Positions 11,701 through 21,774 of a stretch of 64,000 bases of DNA are shown one piece after another. Source of the DNA: Hippophae tibetana (Eukaryota; Streptophyta; Magnoliopsida; Rosales; Elaeagnaceae); contig CM072806.1 in NCBI GenBank assembly GCA_037013495.1, positions 2,418,001 through 2,482,000 of the forward strand, given 5' to 3'. The translations under genes and the position numbers were made by a program. Under the pieces are notes generated by a model. That model was given only the letters and a program-made list of their open reading frames with translations, ran no database searches and was not told the origin of the DNA. Every line of letters starts with the position of its first letter. The stretch's first letter is position 1.

Positions 11701-12860
11701 AATAATATTTTAATTTATTATATTTTGAGTTTACAACAAACAAGATACCACTATTAACATATTATAAAAAAATTATATAGCACATGTTATCATGTTACTA
11801 TTAATTATTGATCTTATTTATATATTTTTTATTTTATAAAAATAATCCAAATAAATTTATTTTAACACGTGTGCCGTATTCACTACAAATTGACACCCTA
11901 ACATAATACGCTTGGTTTGGCATTGATTTCGTTATCACAAACACGTGTAAAGATTGGAAGTAATATAATAGGGAAAAAAATCATACGAAGCAGATAAATA
12001 CATAAATAATATATCTTACTATTTTTAAAGTAGTATTATATATATTTTATTTAAACAAAGAAGAGTTTGCATATTCTTTTAAATTAAGTTATTTAAGTAA
12101 TTTAATTTTATAATGTAAAAAGACTGTTTTTTATTTTATTATTTAAAAAAATGATTAAGTAAGAATAAAATTAATTTTGAATATTTTTTAACTAAATTTA
12201 TATTTTATTAGTAGATATTAGAATTGTGATTTTAATTATTATTAATATTATTCAAAAATAATCCCAATATTTTAATGTGTAATCTTCTATATGTCTTATT
12301 CATTTTTTTAGTATTAATATTCGGTTTATTCTCACTTAAAAAATAATAGTTTAATAATAAATTTGAATAATATTTATTATAAATTTTATTAAAATTTAAT
12401 TTTGAATCCTTTTACAACGTGATAAAAAAACTCATTTTCACTAATAATCACTTTAGACTTAACTTATATAATTTTAATAACCATTTTTAAAAAAATTAAA
12501 ATGGAACTCTAATTTACGAAGAAGTCAAATTTTAATTGAAAATATTTTTTATATCATTCATGCACCTATTTTACATGAAACTTTGGCATAAACTTCATCT
12601 TATCCTTTGTTCAGCCGCCAAATATATTTTCTCACTTTGATTCCAATTCCCACTTTAGTGAATGGTATTTAAAAATATATCCTATAAAGGATTTCAAAAT
12701 AGTAATATTGTGAAAAATACGTGGCCTTATGATGTGGGCCTTCTCTTTCACAGATCAAAGTCTAAAAAAAAGTTTAGTTTTTTTTTTTTTTTTTGATAAA
12801 TCTTAAATGAGGTGATATATTTTTATGGATTAATATAATTAAATTTATATAATTTTGATA
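5719..12860. other. AT-rich intergenic DNA with decayed repeats
   Basis: No coding region is supported. It contains an (AAT)n microsatellite near 8832-8856, an ATGAGCCA...TGGCTCAT inverted repeat at about 8668-8690, many A/T homopolymers and long low-complexity stretches (about 8040-8480, 10080-10700, 11400-12500). Blocks near 5725-5990 and 6840-7080 resemble each other loosely and may be old MITE copies. No tRNA, rRNA or small RNA gene was recognised. Confidence 0.6.
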
Positions 12861-12864
12861 TAAT

Positions 12865-12872
12865 TATATAAA
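12865..12872 (+). promoter_or_regulatory. TATA box of the NAC047-like gene
   Basis: TATATAAA followed by CC lies 221 bp before the start codon. A pyrimidine-rich stretch (12900-12940) sits 30-60 bp downstream, a typical plant transcription start context. Confidence 0.55.
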
Positions 12873-12984
12873 CCAGTATTCCACCACGTCTAACTGATTA
12901 CTTTCAGTCCCTTTCTTTCTCTTCATCCCTCCCCCCTTGGCCAAATCTCTTTACCACAAAACGACAAATTTTCACAGCCATAAA

Positions 12985-13032
12985 ATGGAATCACACTTCC
13001 CTCTCCCAAAAATTTCAATTCTCCTTCTTTAA
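12985..13032 (+). CDS. candidate 15-codon upstream ORF in the NAC047-like leader
   Basis: The ATG at 12985-12987 has G at +4 and A at -3 and opens a 15-codon frame (MESHFPLPKISILLL) ending with TAA at 13030-13032. That is 60 bp before the main ATG. If transcription starts near 12900, as the TATA box suggests, the uORF is in the mRNA and could limit translation of the NAC protein. No conservation evidence is available. Confidence 0.35.
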   Translation: MESHFPLPKISILLL

Positions 13033-13092
13033 AAACCAAAGCACTTTGAGCTAAAACTATCGACTTAGGAAGTAATAGAAGAGAGACAAGGC

Positions 13093-15424
13093 ATGAAGAA
13101 CCCTCAACCAAACCTCCCACCAGGATTTAGGTTCCACCCCACAGACGAAGAGCTCATTCTTCACTACCTTAGAAACAAGGTCACTTCTATGCCCTTGCCT
13201 GTTTCCATAATTGCAGAGGTTGATATCTACAAGCTTGATCCATGGGATTTACCAGGTTTGTCTTTCCTCACCCTACTATATTTCAGTTTCTTCATACATT
13301 AATCTACACTCAATGCTTACATATACCTCCAGATACAAAGAAAATCCACATTTTTTTAAATTTTACAATCATGTCTCTTTTAGTTGAGTCCAATTATTCT
13401 ACGCCATTTTTTATATGTCTTTATATATGTCATGCAACAGACAGGTGGAAAAAAAAATTGAAAATGTGGAGAAAGTTGCATAAAAAATGGGCACTTTGTC
13501 CCTAATGGTATCACGTAAATTCATAATCAACATTAAGAGTTAAAAAAATTCATGGAGTATATTGTGATAAAACAGTAATTAAGTGGATGTGATCGTTCTT
13601 TTTTTTTTTTTTTAAATATGGAGTGATATTTTTGTAGTTTTTGAAATTATTAATGAGTTATTCATTAATTTTTGTCAAAGATTAAATTAATAAATATATC
13701 ATTTATGTTTGTACAAACTTACTACCATCAAATTTTCTTATTAATGTTACAAATGATAAATTTATCACTAAATTCCTTAACATTAGTACAAATCTACTAC
13801 TAGAACATAGATAAGTAGCAGTAGGTTTGTAATACTTATAATAATTTTATTTAAGTGTCTAAAGTTACGTGATAAATTATGTACAAACACGTTACATTCG
13901 GTGATATATTTTGTTATTTTACTCTTTTTCTAAATTATAATATCTATGACATAAACTTCGCTATAACATGAGAAGCTTCTCATTGTAATTCATTTTTGGG
14001 CTATCAGCAAAAGCTACGTTTGGTGAGAAAGAATGGTACTTCTTTAGTCCAAGAGATCGTAAGTACCCCAATGGAGCAAGACCAAACAGATCTGCAGCAT
14101 CAGGGTATTGGAAAGCTACTGGTACTGATAAGACCATTATAACACCATCAGCTGCAGCAATTGGATCAGGAGGACGCCACAATATTGGAGTTAAGAAAGC
14201 TCTTGTGTTCTACAAAGGGAGACCACCTAAGGGTATCAAGACTAATTGGATCATGCATGAATATAGACTTGCTGATACCAATAAACCCACTGTCCTCAAA
14301 GATTCATCCATGAGAGTAAGGATCCATTATTAATTTGAATTCACTAATCACACTTTGAATAAACATAGGTTATGTTTCATTAAAAAAATCAATTTTAATT
14401 TCTTACATGTGTTAAATTTATGATCAATTGAATAGGTGTTAAATGAATTGAGTTTAACCCAACTTATTTAGATTAAATTCAAAGTCCGTTCATCTAAACT
14501 TTAAGTGAACTAAATTCAACTCAACTTATTTTTAAATAAATTATATTTAGCAGCTCATGAACCAATTCATTTATCATTATAAAAAATAAAAAAAATAAAA
14601 TTATTTATAATTTTGTTTACCTTTTGATTATATTTTTATAAAACAAGAAAAAATAAAAATGATATCTTTTAATTGCAATTTCATTTAAGCTTATAAGTTA
14701 AGTGAGTTGGTTTTTTTTTCTTTTTCAACTTATGAGTTTACGAGATTAACCTTAAATAAATTAAATTACTAATTTAACACTGATAGTTTTGAACTTGTGC
14801 TCATTATCTTTAGTACATTTATTGATTTTAATTTTGCAGTTGGACAATTGGGTTCTATGTCGCATCTACAAGAAGACAAATATTGCATCTCCAACAGTAA
14901 GAATATTAAGTGATCAAGATCAAGAAGAACAATTTATCCAAGAAACATTTTTACCAAGTTTGAGAAGTCTACCTGATGGGCTTGATGACAAGTATCTTCA
15001 GCCACAAAAATCTTCTTCCTTCTCCAACTTATTTGATGCCATGGACTACTCCCTGCTGAGTAGTTTCTTATCAGATAACCCAATGGGATTTGAAACAACT
15101 CCTACTTTCAGCACTTCAGTACATGCTTTATCCCAACCCTTCTATGCCGATAACTGCAACAATAACAACAACAACAATGACGGCAATTTGTTTCAAAGAC
15201 TTCCTCAATTGAGTTCTTCAGCCCCAAGCACGGAAAATAGGCTGAAACGCCATTTCATGAATGTGGATGATGAGCATGATACAATAAATTCATCAAAAAA
15301 GTACATTAGTTCTTGCTGTTTTCTTAACAGCAACATCCAACCAGATGTCCATCAGAACCCAATGAACCTGCCATACTTGAACCAACAATTTCTTTTAAGT
15401 CCTGACCTACAGTTTCAAGGATAA
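13093..15424 (+). CDS. NAC047: NAC transcription factor, NAC047 (SHYG)-like, 351 aa
   Basis: There are three exons: 13093-13255, 14008-14315 and 14840-15424. All splice sites are GT/AG and phases agree, giving 351 residues. The N-terminal NAC domain covers residues 7 to about 169, with [13 protein letters not shown] (A), [14 protein letters not shown] (B), [15 protein letters not shown] with [11 protein letters not shown] (C), [14 protein letters not shown] (D) and WVLCRIYKK (E). The C-terminal activation region has an Asn run (near 15150-15180), an [20 protein letters not shown] block and a final PDLQFQG. These blocks recall Arabidopsis ANAC047, a nuclear DNA-binding factor known from ethylene- and flooding-induced hyponastic leaf growth and from senescence. 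The start is the only ATG ahead of the NAC domain. TATA box and uORF lie upstream. The ortholog call rests on remembered C-terminal motifs. Confidence 0.93.
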
Positions 15425-16372
15425 TAAGAGTAACGAAATGCTGTAGCAACATGGAGAATTAAATTGTTAAAAGAAAAGAAAGGTGGAAATGGGAATGCCA
15501 ACAGCCCTTTCCAAGGTTTAATAACATGTATAAAAGGTGTATGTGATTTTTCTTCAAGTGTTTAATGTCAAATTTAAAAGGTGAAAATATTTCGGAGTAA
15601 AAATTGGAACGAAATATATTTTTACAAAGAGATGAAAATCAAGTCCAAGATGATTGCTGTAAGAAATAGAACTGGACATACACTGCTCTGTAGATATAGG
15701 TACTTGGTTTGTTTACAATTATATAATATACTTTCAAAATTATTCAAATAAAAGTGAAGCTGCTTCTTCTTCCACTTATGACGTGAACGCCACTGTTCTA
15801 AAGTCTTTTTATTTGCAAAATCATGTTACATGGACTCTTTTACTATATAAAAAGTCTGATTTTTATGAAACTACGTTATAATCACAATGCTTCACATTTA
15901 TCAGTCTTGGATTACTGAATCCAAAATATCAATTAAAAGATTAGCATAAAAGAGGCACATACAGATCATAAGAGACACATGTATGAAAACCAAAAAATAC
16001 ATAGAAAAGAGATAGTGAACTACAAGAAACCATGCAACAGAGGAACTAATAAAAGAAAGAAAGAAAAAACTTAAGATTGATCAAACAATAATTAGGAGTG
16101 GGAGAATGAAACAAGATTTTCCCTGATTATTTCAAGTTTTTACCAATCTGCTGTGGCTGATATAATATGCATTTTTTTAACAACTTTGTTTCTTGATGTT
16201 GTTTGAACTTGGAACTAAACTTACGACTATATATAATAACATTAAGCTTGTAAGAATCTTAGACCAGCCAATGATCAAAATTTCTTACATTTATCCTCTC
16301 TCTGGGTTCTGCCCAACTAATTTCTTAAATCTATTTCCAGTTCATACTTATTTTAAAAATGATTCTTAGGTC
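15425..16372. other. 3' flank of the NAC047-like gene
   Basis: The 3' UTR runs into AT-rich spacer. No further coding sequence, RNA gene or clear repeat is seen before the inverted repeat at 16373. Confidence 0.6.
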
Positions 16373-17149
16373 AAGTATTTATTTTTAGAGTTGAACATTA
16401 GATAGAAATTGTTAATTTTAAGCAAACTTGAATTATTGTAACATGAAAAATTACATAAAAGGATGGAAAAATTTAAAATAAAACCATTATCTATACAAAT
16501 TCAACAACGCTTAATTAAAAAAATAAAATAAAAAGTTAAAAAATAACTCCAAATATTTAAATTTAACATGTTAAAGTTTTAACATTGTTAAAAAGAAGCT
16601 AAAATTTGAAAAACATCTGGTCACTTCAAAACTTCTCTATAGGGGTAAGTAAAATATCCAATCAATTTGATAAAACCAAAATATCTGACTTAATTCGAAG
16701 GAGGAGATTGCGTTCCAACCAAAGTCGTATCAAAATTTTAATAATCCGATCAAAACTAAATTCGAATTGAAAATTTTCAAATTTGTTTACGAGACATTGC
16801 TCAACATGCAGTTTAATTAATTCGAATACAATCAGATTATTACAAATCAGATCCGAATTTAATTTAATAGGAGATTTTGCCTAGAAAAACTATGAAGTAA
16901 CTGTGATGTTTTTCAAATTTTAGTTTCTTCTAATGTTGTTAAAGCTTTAATATGTCAGAATATCTTAATAATTAAGATATTTGGAGTTAATATTATGTAA
17001 TTCCTTTTGAATTTTTGAATTATGCTTGTTGCCGTTAAATTTTATGGATAATGGTTATATTTTAAATTTTTCTTTCCATGTAATTTTTCATGTTACACTA
17101 AATCGGATTTGAATAAACTTATTGACACTTAACCCTAAAAATAAGTATA
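16373..17149. repeat. long imperfect inverted repeat, arms about 265 bp
   Basis: The left arm (about 16373-16640) read on the minus strand aligns with the right arm (about 16880-17149) along its whole length. Matching blocks, given as right arm sequence, are GATGTTTTTCAAATTTTAG, ATATTTGGAGTTA, ATAATGG with TATTTTAAATTTTTC, ATGTAATTTTTCATGTTACA, and outermost CTAAAAATAA. By eye the arms are around 75-80% identical with small indels. The spacer of about 240 bp begins GGGGTAAGT and is AT-rich. No ORF or target duplication was found. It could be a long-TIR (Mutator-type) or foldback element. If transcribed it would fold into a long double-stranded RNA. Confidence 0.8.
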
Positions 17150-18869
17150 TAATATAAGTGTAAAAACCCGAAACCCGAAACTCGACATTAAAAAGCATTA
17201 AGTCTGTGACTGTAAACAAAAAGAAAAGGCAAATGAACATATGTGGTAGGAAATTAAATAACAATCAAAATAAGAGACTAAAAAGGTTGAAATAATCTAA
17301 TCTCTTTATTCCAAACCCATTTCCTCATTTGCGAATTTTCCAAACTAAAAATCTCATACTTGAGACTCCAGTTCGTATTCTCGTATGCTTTGATTGAAAG
17401 CCCAATAGCATTTTCCTTATGTCAACAAGAAATGAGCTCTAGTTCTTCACAGAATACTTACTACACGATTAATGCAAAATCAGGGTTTACTCCTACCCCC
17501 AATCAATTCAATAATATTATAGAGAAAAAATTCGAAAATAATGATGTGATATATATTTATTTTACCTTAAACTAGAAGAGAGTGGAGAAGTTGTTCAACT
17601 GCCGAGAACAGAGAGGTTGATGACATGAAAGGTAAGAGGGAGAACAGAAAATAGACGATGACGGAAGAAAGTTTATCAATACGAGGCCTAAAGCGAAAAT
17701 TAATAATAGATAGGATAGAAAATAGACGATGATAGAAGAAATTTCATCAAAAGGAGGCCTAAATTGAAAAATAAGGTGGAGATTTTAGCACAATATAATT
17801 AGTTTAATATCAATAAAAATTCACAAAAGTATAATATCAATTATAATAGTTTTTTTACCCTTAATTCGTTAATTAAAAAATATATTATAATAATTAATAA
17901 TCACTTATTAAAATAATACAACATAATCAATAAAACTCTTTCTTTAATTATATAATATTCATCTACTTAAAACATAAATATACTTATAAATATTTAAAGA
18001 AAAATTACAAACAAATAATTTAATATTCTATTTAAAAATTTAGATAAATATATAACAAAAAATACTTGATAAGATAGTTAAGGAAAACAAACTTAAATAA
18101 TCTTATCAAGTGATTTATAATTATCTCATTTATAGTGATTTATTTATTTTTATGAAATTTTCTTAAGTATAAATTTAAAATAACATATTTCTATTAACTC
18201 AAATAATTTAGAAATTACAATATTTTGAATACAACAAATTTGTAAGAGATATTCACATATTTCATCCGTGAAGTCTCAACAAGAAAGACATAGAAAATAT
18301 CAAATACATATATAGATTAAATAAGATCAATTTCACGTAATGAAGACCATGTTTGACGATTAAATATATACATAAAAATCATACATCTTTGTTTATAAAT
18401 TATACATGTTATTTAATATAAGATAAACAATTAAATAATTATCTCAAATCTATTTAATTGTCTATATAGATCAATTATTTATCAAATAATTAATAACATA
18501 AAAATAAGATTAAATAATATAATTAAATTAAAATCATAATTGAGATAAAATAAATATTATCACATGTTAAAAATTGGGTTCATAAGATCTCTAGATTAAT
18601 AAATTAACTATATATAATTTTGTTCATAAAATTTATATTTTTTCGTAAAGAAAGACAAAAATTGATAAAAAAAGAAGAAAAAAAATACAATAAATCTTTT
18701 GAATTATAACATCAATTTTCTATTGAATCTCTACCAAAATTATATCTTTTTTTTAATTCTTTGTGTTTTTGTCTCTTCTTAGCTCCAAAATCTGATATAA
18801 ATTATGTTAATTTTGATTCATTAGGGTTTATGCGACAAATAGTGATTAAATTAAACTTAAGTGGTTGTA
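17150..18869. other. AT-rich intergenic DNA
   Basis: A 71-codon open frame at 17360-17575 has no recognisable domain and low-complexity composition, so I do not call it a gene. The rest is A/T-rich spacer without a recognised feature. Confidence 0.55.
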
Positions 18870-19054
18870 ACACGTGGCACGAGACAACTGGTTTGTTGAA
18901 CGTATATTGAGTCATTGCCACGTGGCATGACATGATTCGTGGTTACAAATAGCATGGTGAGACGGTGGAATGAATGGATGAATCAATTTACAACAAGTGG
19001 CAAAACATTAGATAGTATGACCAACTTGAAATGAATGTCATGCTGACACGTGGC
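18870..19054. promoter_or_regulatory. cluster of three CACGTGGC (G-box/ABRE) motifs
   Basis: ACACGTGGC occurs at 18870-18878, GCCACGTGGC (a perfect palindrome) at 18917-18926, and ACACGTGGC at 19046-19054. ACGTGGC is the core bound by plant bZIP factors of the ABF/GBF type. No gene starts close by. The EULS3-like gene starts 2.7 kb downstream, and a decayed hAT transposase lies next to the cluster. It may be regulatory or just part of a repeat. Confidence 0.4.
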
Positions 19055-19261
19055 ATGGCACTATGTCACTAGGAATGCGTAGTGTTGCATGATTCACTCT
19101 CTTTGCTCGCATGACATCCATGTGGCTTACCTAATCAATTCCCTTGATTGTGTGGCGTCCATATGATAGCTTATAATTGGTCATATATTAAAATCTATAA
19201 AAAATCTCAAAAATTATATTTTCACTCATTTTCACTAGAAAGTTCATGTAAGACAAACTCT

Positions 19262-19756
19262 TTACTTTTCACTTATAAGAAAGTTTCTCAAACTTTTTTT
19301 TTCATCTAAATAAAGTTGAAACACATCACTAGAATTTGTTTGACGAGATGTCAAGTGAAACTTAGGACAAATTTCAACTGTAAAATCTTTAAATCTTTCA
19401 CTCTCAACAAACCTAAAAGATAATTCATCAATTATAATCATTTTTTCCAAAACAATTCTAGCACATTTTGCATCAAATGATACAATAACTAATTTTTGAA
19501 GTGATATATCATTGAAGTAATTTCATTTCTTGTGGGATGAGCAATATAACTTTTATTACAATAATATCATGTAACTCTAGGATTTTCCACATCATAGGGT
19601 AAAATAAATGAAAAATGATTCTCGTTTCTTCATATGAGATTTTTTATCTTGGTCCACATTACTTGCTTCTATTCCTCCTTTTGAAGACGAGTCATTTAAA
19701 TTTTATGGCGACTTTTTCATTTCCTCTGAATGAATTTCAGGTTCAATGTCAGTCAT
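19262..19756 (-). pseudogene. hAT transposase remnant (BED finger, RICESLEEPER-like N-terminal part)
   Basis: On the minus strand, from about 19756 downwards, there is a decayed BED-type zinc finger (YYCNKSYIAHPTRNEIT with a stop in front). The conserved hAT segment follows: KMIIIDELSFRFVE, then FTVEICPKFHLTSRQT and DVFQLYLDEKKSLRNFL, ending at a stop at 19262. The same arrangement is found in plant BED/RICESLEEPER-type hAT proteins. The usual TTDTWTS catalytic part does not follow, so the copy is truncated. Several stops and frame changes lie in the first third. Confidence 0.7.
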
Positions 19757-20399
19757 AATAAAATCTGAAAATTGACTTGGTTTAATAAATTTATGTAAAT
19801 TATTATCACCTATATATAGAATATAAATGAGTACATATTGTTATCGTAAGTTAATTATTGAAGTAGCATTTTATCATAAAATAATGATTATTCTAATTTA
19901 TAGATTAAGATATCATAATCAATTAAGCATATATCCTTAGATATTTAAGCATATAAAAGTAGCTTACAACATATATTTACACTATCTTATTATAAATTTT
20001 AATTCTAACAATAAACTCAAACATATTTGTGGTTCAATCAAATTATGATTTAAGTAAAACATATTATTAATCCTAAATTTTCGATAAAATTGGATGAATC
20101 AAACTTTTTAATAAGGCGTAAATAGCTAAAACAATTTATTGTATTATATGTATTAAAAACTTTGATCATTGAAACAACAAACATACCAGTTAAATTGGTC
20201 AAGAAAACTGTTATAATTGTTGGTGAAGATGAAAACTCACACATTTGTGAGTTGTTTGATGAGAATCCAAATTTTATCCTTTAGAATAATGGAGTTAAAA
20301 ATTGGATTTATTCCTTATCACCAACCTATTTGAAACATCTAATCAATAAGAAGATTGTGAAAACAGGCATACACAAATTTAGATAATTAAACAACAAAG

Positions 20400-20680
20400 A
20401 AAAAGAATAAATATGACTAATGTTGATTTGAAAAATGCTAACTATGCTAGTCATTATCTGTACCAAATACAGCACATAAACCATATACTCCTGTGAAGCT
20501 AGTGCCTAATTCCTCTAATAATCCTAGCGTTTAAAAAGAAAAAGCTAAGAACACTAAGTTTGGTAGCATTAGTGTCAAATTTGCAAAAAAGTAAAATAAA
20601 AATGGGACATATAGCTTTTAAATGTTATTTTCGTTACACAGCCAAAAAATAGTGGACCTAACACTAATGTAAAGCCTTGA
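20400..20680 (+). pseudogene. copia gag remnant with split zinc knuckle
   Basis: TGTCAAATTTGC at 20573-20584 (CQIC) and GGACATATAGCTTTTAAATG at 20605-20624 (GHIAFKC) are the two halves of a CCHC zinc knuckle. About 11 extra bases separate them and break the frame. A Tyr/Arg-rich tail (YFRY) follows, as in plant copia gag. Flanking DNA has no LTR or pol. This appears to be an isolated old fragment. Confidence 0.45.
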
Positions 20681-21099
20681 GGATAAACAGTGAGTAAAGT
20701 TGATTGAGAAAGCTTAAAAGAAAAGCTTCAATATGCTTGTCCTTCATGTCCTATCTCATTTTACTTGAATCAACAATTAGCCACTCCCTCATCCTCCTCG
20801 TTATACTTATTAAAGTTTTGGTATCTTCACCGAAAAGAAGTATTATATGGTAATTAATAAGTAAAATTCAGTTTTTAATACTATTATCTTTCGCCTTTAA
20901 TAAAACCATGTTTATATTTTTTTATTCTTATTTTTTTTATAGATATTACCAAAATCTTATGTGATATCTAGCTAGCTATTCAAAAGAGTAAAAGTGATGC
21001 TTACTATAATGATAGAGCATATTATATGTTTTTTTATCAGTGATTGTATATGAGTTTCTACATATTTTGTTTTTATTATTGTTAATTGAAATTTTTTAT

Positions 21100-21129
21100 T
21101 TTGAACAAAGACTGGTTATAAGGGGATTT
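21100..21129 (+). repeat. 30-bp dispersed repeat, copy 1
   Basis: A 30-bp stretch beginning TTTGAACAAAGACTGG and ending AAGGGGATTT recurs without mismatch at 42082-42111. The flanks of the two copies are unrelated by eye. Confidence 0.8.
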
Positions 21130-21706
21130 GATCATCTGTATCATATAAAATACAGAATATGTCATTTATTATAAAAATTTCTTAAATCATTGTTCATAAA
21201 AGCATTAATAGCATTTCAAATCAAAGAAGGTTGATTTACCCCATTTTGTTAAGTTAATATCTATTAAATTTCTCACCAATATTTTGAAATAGTTTCCTTA
21301 GTTGAATTGAGAAATAAGAATTGTTTTCGTGAAAGTGGACATAATGAAATTTTACAGGTCAAAGCTTTAATTAAAACTAGTTAAAATTGAAAGGATTGAT
21401 TTTTGTTTTATAATTTGAAAAGAATGTAACTCATTTCAGCAATTATGCATATATAATTATATTTCTGTATATTTCTTTTCTAACATATTTATTGTGAATT
21501 ATTTGAGAACTAGGAGAAATGAAGATGTCGATAGAGCGAGAGAGATCTATATGATCGGATTTTATTTATTTAAAAATTATTATAATTATTTAAAAAATAA
21601 TTTTAATTAATATAAATCCAATCAAACAAATTTAATTTATAAAACTATCTTTTTGATTTAATTCGGTTATGTACAATTTTTGAACACTCGTTACCCCGAA
21701 GATGAA

Positions 21707-21714
21707 TATATAAA
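21707..21714 (+). promoter_or_regulatory. TATA box of the EULS3-like gene
   Basis: TATATAAA followed by CC lies 61 bp before the start codon. That predicts a leader of only about 30 bases, and no ATG intervenes. Confidence 0.65.
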
Positions 21715-21774
21715 CCACGACACAGAATCAAAGACACGCCATATCACATACACCAAAGCAGAAAATCATCGGCG

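Noticed and set aside
16638-17138. A separate hAT MITE with TAGGGGTAAG ends
   Set aside because: The right end used for it lies in the right arm of the long inverted repeat, no 8-bp duplication fits, and the inverted repeat explains the sequence better.
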